Assembly (NCBI RefSeq): GCF_021018805.1
Contig: NC_086250.1
Span: 68,397,322-68,461,321 of the forward strand
Reading direction: 5' to 3'
Source: Prinia subflava
Taxonomy: Eukaryota; Chordata; Aves; Passeriformes; Cisticolidae
Length of the DNA: 64,000 nt
A model generated the notes under the pieces. It had not been told where the DNA came from, did no database searches, and saw only the letters and a list, made by a program, of their open reading frames with translations. Below, one piece after another: positions 35,164-46,497 of this stretch. Both the position numbers and the translations under genes were made by a program. Positions within the stretch are counted from its first letter, which is position 1. Each line of letters starts with the position of its first letter.

Positions 35164-37924
35164 ACCTGCTGATTTGCTGCCATGGGAACCCCGGAGCAAG
35201 GACAGCATTTACCCCTCACACACCGAAGGGCACAAGCAACAGTTCCCTGGGCTGCCCTTCTCGCTGGTTAAAGTTTGCCCTCCTCTGTTTCACAAGGGGC
35301 ATTGGAAAGCTGTGCCCTAAACAGAAAGAGCTTTGCAGCCTCTGCAGTGTCCAGCAGCAGCTGAATTATTCAGAGGAAAGTGGAAAAGTCTAAAAGCCAA
35401 TGTGAGCATGCAAATTGCTTCTCAAAACTCGTGGAGAAAAAGCTTTGGCAGCAAAGCATGAGAGTTGAGAAAAACCCTCTCTCACATGGAACGGCAAAAA
35501 GAATTATATTCATGTAAGTGCTGTATTTAAAACTTCCTGAGCGATTTTATTGGTAATCTTATTCCTTTGAATCAGAGAGAGTTAACTTAAAAAGAGGTTG
35601 TTTTACCTGAATAAGGGACGCAGGATAACATCAGCACACTGAGTATGATGCACAGAGAGATAGGCAACTAGTTCTCTCAATTTCCTCACTCCCAAACACA
35701 ATTCTGGGTGTTTTAATTGAAATAGAAGGATCATTTTTACTTGGCTGCATTTTACAGGGCAGCTTGTGATCCATGCTGTGTCAGCCTTGTCAGTGCACTG
35801 GCAGATTTACAGCCCCATGGTACTTTCCTGCAAGCACAGGCTCATAACAGCCTAATCCAGTAACGTGGGCTTAATGCACATTATAATTTCACGAACCACC
35901 TAGAAAGTGTGTGCAAACCAGAGAGTCGGTGCTTTCCAGAAATGTCATTTTAGTCATTAGTTTAGAAATGCTGAAGATGGGTCTGACTGATATTAGCCCA
36001 CGGAATGGCCACTGATCCTTACACTATCAGAGAAAATAAAGTTGTGCGTGTGAACAGCTGAAATCCTTTCTACATCCTGCTTGAGCTGATTACTAGTTAT
36101 GCTATCTCAGTCTCAAGACTGGAGTGAGAGATGAGAAAATTAGAGTCCAGATCAAGATTTACACAAAATTTGGGAGAATTCCTGCCCACTTCCATCTAAT
36201 AAAGATAGTTAACCTTCAGTGCATCATTAACTTGCTGAGAACAGTACTAAAGCGACTTTAATTGACACATTTACTTCTGCTGCAGGGTGAAATAACAGAA
36301 GCAAAACAAAACGTAAAAAAATAAAAAAGACAAAAATAAAAAAATTAGGCCTTTTGCCACAGCAAGAATGTTGAAGGAGAAAAAAAAATCCTTTTTTATT
36401 TCCTCTGTGAGGATGCCAGCAGTCTTGTTTTATAAACTCCAGTGATTCATCACCATCCCAGGCAGCCAATCATTCTGCAGGTCAAGTAGAAATGGGCTGT
36501 AGAGCCAGCAACTCCTGCTGCCCTGATAATGCATGTCATTCCAGGCATGGCGACATGCTTTCTCAACAACTGCCATTTTCAGTTACCTTTTCTATGGCTG
36601 ACATACAAGTAAATGTGTTGGAAGCAGTAAAACAGTCATAGGAAAGCAGTTGCAAAGATAAATAGCACCTGCACGTGATAATCTCTAATGTCATTAGGAA
36701 GGAAAGAAGGATGTGTTTTGAAATAGAATTTCTCTCCTCTGAAAGCATCACTTGACTTGGGGGGGTTATGTGTGTGTGACTGAGAGGGGGGTTTCTGTAT
36801 TTTTTTTTGCCTTGAATTAACATCCAGACATTCGTCTTGGTTATAACCTTAAGAGATATAACTAGGGGAAAAAGGAGAAAAAAAAGGCAAAACCCAACAA
36901 CAACAAAAACCAATGCAAAACCCAAACACTCAGCATTAAATATAAAATCTTCTTGCAAGTCACTTGTGAGAAAGATTTTGTACAGCTGGATTTTGTTTGA
37001 ATTCAGTAATGCTCACTTTAAGAAACACAACTGCTCTAATTGAGGGAAAAGAAAAGGATTTTCTTCAGTTGTTTCTTTTCAGTCTTTATTCATTATCAGC
37101 TAACTTAAATTTCATTAACTACCTCTTCAATAACTGTCCTCTGAATCATATGTAGTTGAAGACTGTTTTGCTGATGGAAACCGAGTGGGAGTTTTAAGGG
37201 CACGGGATTATAGAAATCCACACCCTCAATGAAAAATGTTTAAACTTAAGTGCATACATGTATGCATGCATGCAGATCTATATGTGTATTAGTAACAGAG
37301 CATGTGTAATTTATGTACATGTACTATGTAAAGTCCCTGTGTCTGAACACAAATGGAGAAAAAAAACCCAAACAAAACTGTTCCAAATAACAGTGCAGGA
37401 ACCAGATTTCAAATGCATAAGATTATCCATATTAATTTATGGTAATCTACAAATGAATGCAGCAGAGACAGTACAGGTTATCCAAAATGGTACTTGCATT
37501 TATTGAGAGACGACCACAAAATATCTTCACGACAGATTTAGTTGCGTCTTCTAATACCCCCTGAATTAATATAATGCAAAATACGAAGTACAAGCTATGT
37601 TTCCCCTTTGGAGTGACTGGCTCTTGAAATGCCAAAGGAAAGCCAAACGTTTCCCTCCACACAAAGTCCTCTTAGACATCTTGCTTTCAGATTTCATCAA
37701 CTTAGGTGTTTTCAGGGCTGTAAGCAGTGAACTTTCCATCAGCAGCATCTTCAGCTAATTAACCCTCCTGATTACAATAATTAGTATTGATTCACTCCTG
37801 AATGACTTCTTAAGTATTCAAGCACAATCTACACTTGCAGTAAAACTTCTAGATATGAATATTAATTGAACACTTGCTTTGTTTTTCAGCCCCAAAGGTA
37901 TAGTTTGCAATCTTATATAGAAGA

Positions 37925-38610
37925 GAACCATAGAATGGTTTGGGTTGAAAGGGACCTTTAAAGGTCATCTTCTTCCAACTCCCATGCCATGAGCCATGCC
38001 ATGCCACAGCTTCAAGTGGATCGGGTTGCTCAGAGCTGTGTCCATTGGCTGTCAGTGTTTCCAGGGATGGGGCAGCCACCACCTCTCTGTGAAAGCTGTT
38101 CCAGCGTTTCACCAGCCTCATTGTGAAAAATTTCCTCTTTATGTCTAGCCTGAATCAACACTGTTTTAGTTTAAAGCCACTATCCCATGTCCCATTGCAA
38201 CAGGCCCTGCTAAAAAAATCTTTCCTGTAAGCCCCCTTTAGGTACTGAAAGGCTGCTCTAACATCTCCCTGGATCCTTTCCTTCTCCACAGGTCTTTCAG
38301 CCTGTCTCCTTCCAGACTGACCATTTTTGTGGCCTTCCTCTGGATCCAATCCAACAGTTCCATGTTGAGGACTTGTTGAGGACTCCAGACTTGGAAGAGG
38401 TGCTACAGGTGGAATCTCATGAAGGCGTGGTAGAGGGAGAGAATCACCTCCCTCCACCTGCTGGCCACCCTTCTCCTGGTGCAGCCCAGAACACAATTGG
38501 CTTCCTGGGCTGTGAGTGCATGCTGCCAGCTCACATCCAGCTTTTCACCCCAAGTCTTTATCTGCAGGGAGGGTCTCAATCCCTTCATACGTAAATTTGA
38601 TAACAGAAAC
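37925..38610 (-). mobile_element. CR1 LINE fragment, about 690 bp
   Basis: Minus-oriented CR1, the second longest copy here. Plus-strand order: ACCATAGAATGGTTTGGGTT, AAGGGACCTTTAAAGGTCAT, TGTTTCCAGGGATGGGGCAG, a TTTAAAGCCACTATCCCATG block, CTCTGGATCCAATCCAACAG and GGCTTCCTGGGCTGTGAGTG. It ends in a TCTCAATCCCTTCAT segment. That covers the 3' UTR and the end of the ORF2 region, with frames broken. It sits in the intron between the two CELF2 first exons. Confidence 0.95.
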
Positions 38611-41600
38611 ACGTCAGTGTCATCCTCTCTTAACAAAGAAAATATTAACATGTTGATGATTGTGGTTCATGAATGTGAAAGCAAATAAATAAATAAAAAA
38701 ACCCACACAAATACTCCAGGCTAATAAACCAATATAATTCAATTTCATATCCCTATGGAAGCATGGAAAGCCAAGCCCCAGGCTAAGATCTATCTTGCTC
38801 TTTCTCTAACAGGTAGGACTGAGGGTGTTCATTTTGACATTACACCTGGTCATTGCAAGAACAAATAACTACTCATGCAGAGTCTGAATTACCTCTCTTA
38901 GCTCTGTCGTGGAAACAGATGTTGCCAAGTTTGACAACTGCAAGGCACCACATTGCTTTGTGAATGGGTGAGATTCAAAACAGGCAGCCCTGAGGACACC
39001 TCCAATGTTCAGGCATGAGATCTCTAAACCTATGCAGTCTTTCAAAAGCCATTACTTTCATTAAACATGCTAAGAAATTACTTGTGTTACAGCTTTGCTT
39101 TACCTTCTTTGATGTTAATAATAATTGTTATGGCTCAGAAAGCAATATTTCAGTAAATACGCATAGAAAGATTTTCCCTTTTTTTGAGTAGGATTCACAC
39201 AAACTAATTCAAAAATCAGTCTTTGATGTGAATGCAATGTGAGAAAATACCCTTCAAAAAAACCAAAGTAATTTTCAATCCAAGACAAAAAAAAGAAGAA
39301 ATCATTGTGTATGTCTTTTATGCAAGATTTCATCTGAATGCATAGAAACTACAGTAAGTTTGGTAGGAACTCACCTGTGAGCAGAGGAACAATTATAAGT
39401 ATTGAATAGTCCTTAAAAGTGGTGGTGGGTTTGCTGCTCAGGTGTCTGTTGGTGGCTGCTACAGAAGTGGCATTCACGCTGCTCTGGGCTATCCCTAAAG
39501 GGGCATTTCCACGGAACTGGGAGAGACTCACTTTATTGCCACTCACAAAGGGCAGTAGCTGCTAGAAAGCTCAGGCTGCTGCAACATGACACGATAAAAA
39601 AATAACTTTATAAAAACATGCCGCTGTTTCCCCTCTCCAGTTCAGGCAGAGCAGAGCAGTTATGAATGAGTTAATGTTTGTCTTGAAAGAAGTTCTCCAA
39701 GGAAGTGAATTATGTCATGGTCCCATAATATTAAACACCATCCTTGCTTTCTTCATGTTTATGCACAACACACAGCATGCAAATGCTACCTGATAATCCA
39801 TAACCTCTTGGCTTCTCAAGTATTTTATGTGATATTACCTTTTTGTTCACATAAACTCTTTGCTATTGATTTACACCATCTCAAGACTCAAGAGAAGATA
39901 CAATGACAAAAAAAATGCAAAACAGCATAGCAAGTATTCAGTCTCCCCACCAAACATTTTTGTGTTGAAATACATGCTTTAGAGGGCTCTGACTGCCACC
40001 GATAAATCCTTAATGTCTTTTTGTTTTAATTAAGGGGTCCAAGAGACCCCTCAACCCATATAAATAATGCACTAGAGTCCAGTTTTCAAAAAAAGCACAA
40101 AATCTCTACTATTAATTGATCAAAGCAAAAACCAGAAGCCACTGATAAATAAATCTTTTCTCATAAAATCATTAAGCTTATTGCTAAAAGCAATACATTT
40201 ACTTAACGTGTAAAGTATTTAAAGACTTTAAACAGTTTAAGAAACTCCAGAGTAATGACAATTCATTTTATTTAAGACATAAGCTGCTGTCCAAGTAGTA
40301 ACTCGAAATTTTTCAAAAGCTTTGTAACAATTTCTTCTCACAATGCATAAGGTTCATTTTGCCAGATTCAAACCCAAAATTGGTAACTGTTTTAATGCTA
40401 CACTATGATTCTCTAAACAGAAAGATAATTTAAGAAATGTCATATGAATAATTTGTTTGATTTGGGGATAGGAATCATTCAGGTAAATTATTCTGTCTGA
40501 CCTTTAAAATTCTAACATATAAAACATTATAAAAATGGAAAGTCGCACGGGCTCCCACTTTGAGATCTGATTTATCATTTTTATTGCATTTTCATTACCT
40601 AAACAAAATTAGAAACAGTATCTTCAAAACAGCAGTTAAAGTTGATACGATCGGGCATAAAATCAAGTGAGGACACATTTGGCAAGTATGTATTTGCCAG
40701 ATTGACAGCAGTATTGTAAGCTTTCAGAATCAATAAGTTTTCTCAGCACAGTTAAAGGAGAGGTTAGTAATAAATCTGCAACTTAATGCAATAGCCATAA
40801 TTGTAAAATAGAAACCTCCCCCTCTCTGCACTATTAGCACCAGATATCAACTGAAACAACCACCACAAAACAGGCAACGCACTTTATATTGTACTGTATA
40901 CACAAAAAGATTAAGGGAAATGAAAAAGGGGCTGAGAAAAAGAAAGGAAAAAAACCCCAAAACAACCCAAACCACCCCATCGCCAGACATACATTAAGCT
41001 AGTTTGACAACACCATTGTTCAGCTGTCCCATTGTCAGACCAAAAGATGTATTCAATGCTACAATGTCTGCTAGCAAATAAACAAAAGACTACATTTTTC
41101 AAAGCGGGGTGCCAATTCCAGCATAATTCTGTGTGTGAGGGTGCGTGTGTGCGTGTCTGCGTGTTGTGTTTCTCTGAAAAGAGTAGTCGATGCTGGCCTC
41201 CTGCTAAACCTGGGAGCATTATTAGAGAATAGATGTGCAATCCCACATTAGAGGAGTATTTAGGTATTTTTAAAACATCTTCGAGCGGTAGAGACAATAG
41301 GTACAGCATTAGTAACTATTTACATAGGCTAAGTGAAAATTAAAGTGGTATTTAGGGCACTAGCTCTAATATGGAGTCTCCCTGAGCTTTTTCCATGCTT
41401 ATTCCATGCCCAGTGCATAATAATGAAGCAGGCAGAAATATTGCAAAGGAGGTGATAAAAGAAATGCCAGCTCTCTTTTAGGAAGGGTAAAAAAAAAAAA
41501 AAAAAGAGAAAAGAAAAGATAAATATATTTATTTTTTCACCTCCTTGCCCTCTCCATACATTTGCCGTTATACACGAAATGCATGACCCAAACTAGTGGA

Positions 41601-41732
41601 AAATGCTGCTCGCACCCAGCAATGCCTGTCTTTTCCTTTAAATAGGGAAACTACTTAATACACAGCACGATTATAGTTGCAGCGGGCCCAGGCAACTCGA
41701 AAGCACGCGTTAAAACAAAGGAGACAACATAC
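38611..41732. other. Intron just downstream of the distal CELF2 exon
   Basis: No accepted gene. An exon-like segment at 39375-39558 (minus) is described as a finding. A17 lies at 41489-41505. The stretch 40200-41330 is AT-rich, repeat-free and includes isolated CpG-containing words (for example GTCGCACGGG near 40543 and GATACGATCGGG near 40645), a texture often seen in conserved noncoding DNA. Conservation is not testable here. Confidence 0.5.
39375..39558 (-). other. Exon-like segment with good donor (candidate)
   Basis: On the CELF2 sense strand, a segment bounded by TTTCTAGCAG at its 5' side and ACAG followed by GTGAGT at its 3' side (GT at 39374-39373) could be an internal exon of 184 bases. 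One frame is open throughout but has no recognised homology, and its phase differs from that of the two CELF2 first exons. If real, it is more likely noncoding or a cryptic exon. Confidence 0.25.
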
Positions 41733-41839
41733 CTTAAAAGCAGCTCCTCATTTCTCATAGTAACAGCGGATTTGGGACAGCGCATGCTTTCTGCACCGAT
41801 ATTCTCAACAAAAGCCAGTTCAGAAGTGCGCTCAAACAT
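41733..41839 (-). CDS. CELF2: CELF2 distal alternative first coding exon
   Basis: The minus-strand frame from the ATG at 41839 reads MFERTSELAFVENIGAES followed by MRCPKSAVTMRNEELLL, 35 codons plus two bases. From memory this is the long N-terminal form of CELF2, differing from the human version only within the ENIGA segment. An in-frame TGA at 41860-41858 lies seven codons upstream, so 41839 is the first in-frame ATG. It has a weak context (T at -3). The second ATG at 41785 (MRCPK, the common reference N terminus) has A at -3, and a third at 41758 (MRNEE) also has A at -3. The exon ends ...TTA AG followed by GTATGT (GT at 41732-41731). The phase equals that of the proximal exon, and AG plus the first base of exon 2 gives the Ser of the known LSNGT junction. 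No polypyrimidine acceptor is visible just upstream on the sense strand, so this is probably a true first exon about 13.9 kb upstream of the proximal one. Confidence 0.95.
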
Positions 41840-42112
41840 CAATGCCACAGTAGCTACTCACTAATGGCTACTCTTTCTCTCTTTCTCTCTCTAGTCAGAC
41901 GCTGAGTGGTGGAGCAAAGGGGCCCCTGCAGATTCACTAAGCAGAAATAATCCTCTCTGACAAGTTATGTTGTCTGGGCATATTTTACATTAATGCACTG
42001 TGCTGCCTATAGGGGTCTTGTTTGCGTTCACTCTAGCCTAGCTGGTGTTAGCTCTCTTAATTACCAGCCAAAAAAAAAAGAAAAAATTAGCAACATTCCC
42101 CCCACCCCCCCC
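41840..42112 (-). promoter_or_regulatory. CELF2: Distal CELF2 5' UTR and candidate promoter
   Basis: This lies directly upstream of the distal first exon on the sense strand. The part next to the exon is a purine-rich GA tract (complement of the CT-rich run 41871-41893), probably 5' UTR. A weak TATA-like TAAAATA (complement near 41983-41989) lies about 145 bases before the first ATG. A run of G on the minus strand (complement of 42098-42112, two G tracts split by one T) lies about 260 bases before the ATG and could bind KLF/MAZ-type factors. CpG is low, unlike the proximal promoter. The promoter call rests on position only. Confidence 0.4.
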
Positions 42113-45100
42113 GCGTTAAAACAAGAATAACAATGTGTATATATGTATGTACACATACATATCTTTGTGTATAAAACTGAAAGAAAAGAGGGGGGGAAAT
42201 CCATGGACAAATGAGGAAAAGCTTTCCCCCTCTGGAAGGATGCATGTTTGGTATGGATCTTTTGTTTGCCCTGCGAACTCAGTGAATACAGTGGCAAAGA
42301 GATGCTGTGGCTTGTGAGGCTTGTGCACTTTAAGGGAATTGGGTTAGAGGCTCTTTCTGGGGCTCTGGAGTCGCAGCTGGAGCTTCTGCTCTCTCCCTCC
42401 TTCTCTTCCCTGTTCAAGGCTGAGTGGCTTTATGGGACCTGCCAGCTCACATCAGAGGGACTGGGGAGTATTAATGCAGGCACCTGGGGATCTTCCTCAA
42501 GTTTTCATTTTTCTTTGGCAATTTTAACCCCCGAGAAACACAAGTCCAAAATGCCTCCAATTTTAACCCCTCCAAAACACAACTCGGTTACCAAGTAACT
42601 GAGTTTGCTTTAACCCAGACCTTTACGCTTGGCTTTGGCACAGTTCTGGCGGATGGGGAAGGATGTTGCATTATTCAATGATTTACTCACTTCCTATGTA
42701 TGAAAGGAACTATAGTGTGACACAGATTTCAGGGAAACAGCCTCTTTGGCCCTGTTTGGGAGATCCGCCATGTGATTTGTAGGAGCAGGTTGTGGTCTTC
42801 CCAGTCGCTAGGGTAGTCAAAGAGAGGTTTATTTTCATGTCTTGTTTTCAGCTTCTGCTGGGTAAATCTTTAAACTGTGCAGATACTTTTGAGTCAGGAG
42901 GATGGTTGTTTTTTTTTTTTATTTTTTATTTTCTTGTATTATTTTAATTTTTTTTTAATGTACATCAGATACTTGAGCAGGTGCTTATTTAGTAGACTGA
43001 AAAAGTCAACAAGTCCTTGATGCTCTTTTCAGTCAAAAGCTTTTCTGCACCACTGTGGCAGAAAATGTATCTTAAAAATGGCTGTAATTTCCTCTCAGGT
43101 CATGTTAACTTGAGGTGCAAAACTCAATAAACATGAATTGTCTAAAATTGACAACTTGTCAAAAAGTCCAGTCAGGCTAAGAATTAATCTACACTTCAAA
43201 ATTTGAATCCAGCTTTTGTGGACTTCTGACTATCTGTGGCTGGTCCAAAGCTCTTTCCCTACATTATATACTACTGCCTTAGAATATACTGCTACAATAT
43301 CCTGATGCAGTGCTACTGCTGCTAATTCCTTAACAGAAGTTGGTATTTAGGGGCTTGATCTTTAAACTTGAGTCTGGGAAGGAAGGCAAAGAGAGAGCAA
43401 TCACCAGGATAAATACACTAGTAGCAAGATGTTGCCTTTCTGATGGCTGCTGTAAACTTCTATTAAGGTCATAAATTGTTTGCAACAGAAACAATCCTTT
43501 TGTTCTACACTTCTCATTGAGCACTGTGAAACCTTGGGATTAGTTTCAGTCACTCTGATGTAATATTTGTCAAATGACTAAAAGACAAATTAAAAAAAAA
43601 CAGTCCTGGACATAATCTACTTTTAATGGTGTAGAGAGAAAGAGAGCAGCTTAGGAAACATGGGTATCATGAAGGACTGCAGGTTAAGAGAAGACAGGTT
43701 TCAATTTGCTTCCCTTTTCATCTGCAAAACATGACTGGGATCCTAGTTGGTCTTGCAATAAAAAATAATAAATCATTTTAATGATTAGCAAGTCAAACCA
43801 ATTCCATGTTAAAATGTCATGCTCCAAGGTCAACTGAGACAACATAGCTTGTACTTCATGCTAAAAATATCTGAACAGTCATGGAAGGCAGCCAGGAAAA
43901 TACTCAACCAACATGACAAATCCCATACCTCCTGCCCCAAATACTAAATCCATTACTACCATTTCAGGCATGGCCACCAGCACTCCAGATTTCAGCTCCT
44001 TTACTGTTCAACTCCAAATGACTTGTGCCCAGCACAACTCACCCTGGTGCTCGGGCTGCTCCAGAGCAGTCTCGGGCTGCCGAGGCCGATGTACGAGCAA
44101 ATACCGGGGTGTGCTACGGAGCACACAGCTGAACGGGAAGTGCCAAACACTCTGATGAACTGCTACAGTTTTCAAAAAATATGGCAAGGGTCAGCATCTT
44201 AAGACACTACCAGCGGAGGGAACAAAGCTTTCTTTTCAGGCTGGAGCAGAATGGCTCACACAGAGCCCTTTGGTGGGGAATCAATGGGCTTCTGTTGGGC
44301 GGCTCCACGCAGTTGCAAGTTCTTGATCATTTCTGCACTTAGGAAGAAGGAGAAGCCAGCAGCAACAGGAGACAAAGTGAAGTGTTATGGAAGGACTCAT
44401 CTTCAGCCAAAGGAATAAATAAAAATTAAAAGAAAAAAATAAAATGAAATCTACAAAGCAGTGACACAGGCAGACGGAAAGAACCTACACTTTCTATCAC
44501 ACATAATGAAACGTCTGACAGAACAACATCTGCAGAGGGATCACAGCTGCTGAGGATGAGAGGGAATATGAGTATTATTTTTCAATTCTAAGATGTACTA
44601 AGCAGGAGTGCCTTTAAAATAATATGGCTGAAGGGGAGATTAAACCAGATGCACAGGGCTATCTGGCTTCTTTCAGGATGAAAGTCCAGCTGTGGGTTTA
44701 AATTCAACATTTAATATGAAAATTGATTATAGATTCTTAACTGATATGCATATATTGCAGACTACTCTTCACAAATTACATACAGTGGAAATTTAATAAT
44801 TTCATTGCCCTGTATTTTATGGAAACCCAAGCCTTCCATGTATGGCCTATGAGTTTGCTAAACTAATTATGTGATGCTGCGAATCTTTGAAATGCAACAG
44901 GAATAACAGTCATTTACACAGGCAAAATGATCAAAACTTCAGAGGCAAACCAGTAACAACAACTAATTTATACCAATTAAAAATGTTCCTTCTGCTCTCT
45001 AGTTCTAGTTCAAATTATTTCCTGACCATTCCATTTGTTTACAATGTTTTAAAAGTATTCAGAAGCTCAAACTATACTGGCATTTTGCTACATTAAGTGG

Positions 45101-45875
45101 TGTTTCTACCAGCCCAGAGGTGGACTAGATTTCATGACAGAGAAATGGTGGACAAATGTCCAGGACAATGGACCAAAAATCATGAGTGCAATCATGAGAG
45201 GAATAGAAAGCCTTGATTCATGTCCCCATTTTACCAAGTGTCCCCGTGTCAGATCTCATGCAAACCAATTAACCTCTTGCTCGCATCTCCATCTTTAAAA
45301 TGAAAAAATCCAATAAACTCCAGAGCAATGTGACCATAATACAGAACACTCCAAGATGTATAAATCAGTGCATTATTGTGGCTTGCACAAACATTTAAAA
45401 TACGACTTCTCCTCACAAAAGGCACTTGCAGTCCAAGTCAGTTATCTGCTGTTCTGTGCAGTCATTTAGGTTCAAATCACATTTGTTTTGTATAGGTGTG
45501 AAAAGCTACACTTTAATCTGATAGCATTTTACTGTTTTAGGTGGTTAAATCCCATCTTTGAAGCTGAGCAATTAGCCTAAGCTAGTCATCTAGGGTTTCT
45601 CTATTGTCACTGTGGGGAGATTAGTTATACTAAAGAGCATTACCACATCTCTCCGTTGACTACAAAGGGATTAGATCCCTAAATTTTAAATGCATATATT
45701 AGGCAAGACCAATCCCACCTAAGTGCCTAAAGCAAAGGTGAGAACTCCCCTGTTCCTGTTTCAGCATCACCAGCGTGTGTCTGTCCCTGTGCTCCACAGC
45801 TCTGCCATGGCCCTGGGCACCCCATGGCTGATCTGCAAGTGCAGCTCAGACACCTTGAGCCTGCCTGGCACTTCC
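42113..45875. other. Region upstream of the distal CELF2 exon
   Basis: No gene. A T/A-rich tract lies at 42909-42957. A small CpG-containing patch at 44050-44140 has a 10-base direct repeat (CTCGGGCTGC at 44050 and 44071, 21 bases apart). The same patch has a 7-bp hairpin at 44109-44126. A MIR-like fragment lies near 45180-45380. Whether this is intergenic or intron of a longer 5' transcript cannot be told. Confidence 0.5.
45180..45380 (+). mobile_element. MIR-like SINE fragment (weak)
   Basis: AACCAATTAACCTCTTGCTC then ATCTCCATCTTTAAAATGAA follows the MIR pattern TTAACCTCT...CATCTGTAAAATG, with a possible SINE 5' part before it. Highly diverged. Confidence 0.4.
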
Positions 45876-45993
45876 AGATAGCTGCAACCTGGCTGCAGGA
45901 TATCTGCAGCTGCAACCTGCCTGCAGGATGTCTGCAGCTGCAACATGCCTGCAGGATGTCTGCAGCTGCAACCTGCCTGCAGGATGTGTGCAG
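45876..45993. repeat. 28-bp minisatellite, about 4 copies
   Basis: The unit CTGCAGCTGCAACCTGCCTG plus CAGGATGT (28 bases) repeats perfectly or nearly so at 45904-45931, 45932-45959 and 45960-45987. A diverged copy lies before and a partial one after. Each unit holds the palindromes CTGCAG, GCAGCTGC and CCTGCAGG. A Cys/Ala/Gln-rich open frame across it is a by-product. It abuts a CR1 copy. Confidence 0.95.
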
Positions 45994-46029
45994 CAATCAA
46001 GTTGTCCCTGGGCAAGACTGCCACATCTG

Positions 46030-46497
46030 AAGCAGACTGGTCCAGAGGAGGGAAATGAAGATGCTCAGAGGGCTGGAGCACCTCTCCTGTGAAGACAGGC
46101 TGGGAGATCTGGAGTTATTTCCTTGTGGAGAAGAGAAGGCTTCAGGAAGACCTTACAGCACCTTCCAGTGCTTGAGGGGGCCCACAAGAAATCAGGAGAG
46201 GGATTTTGAGCAATGGCATGTTGTGATGAGACAAGAGGCAATGGCTTTACACTGAAAGAGGGCAGGGGTAGATTAGCTATTAGGATGATATTTTTTATAT
46301 TGTGAGGGTGATGAGGCACTGGAGCAGGTTCCTCAGAAAAGCTGTGGCTGCCCCATCCCTTGAGTTGTTCAAGGTCAGGCTGGATGTGGCTCTGAAGAAA
46401 CTTGTCCAGTGGAAAGTGTCCTTATACATGGCAGAACAGTGGAACACAATGATCTTTAAGGTCCTTTCAAACCCAAACCATTCTGTGATTCTATGAC
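46030..46497 (+). mobile_element. CR1 LINE 3' fragment
   Basis: Plus-oriented CR1. The blocks GGGCTGGAGCACCTCTCCTG, GAAGACAGGCTGGGAGATCT, GTTCCTCAGAAAAGCTGTGG, CTGCCCCATCCCTTGAGTTG and AAGGTCAGGCTGGATGTGGC occur in order. It ends with ACCCAAACCATTCTGTGATT CTATGA, the standard CR1 tail. Confidence 0.95.

Larger units (their letters stand above)
28311..37924. other. Intron between the two CELF2 first exons, proximal half
   Basis: No accepted gene. On the sense strand this is upstream of the CpG-island promoter. Contents listed separately: an MIR-like SINE (30640-30890), a possible MIR-like scrap near 31290-31380, hairpins at 32479-32523 and 35137-35163, and T15 (32861-32875). The palindromic stretch CATACATGTATGCATGCATG lies near 37254-37273. 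Much of the remainder is AT-rich unique sequence. Confidence 0.55.

Noticed and set aside
41871..41894. Polypyrimidine tract plus TAG on the plus strand, looking like a splice acceptor
   Set aside because: It is on the strand opposite to CELF2. No plus-strand exon follows, and it is better read as the GA-rich 5' UTR of the distal exon.
45727..46081. Cys/Ala/Gln-rich repeat proteins
   Set aside because: Translation of the 28-bp minisatellite and CR1.
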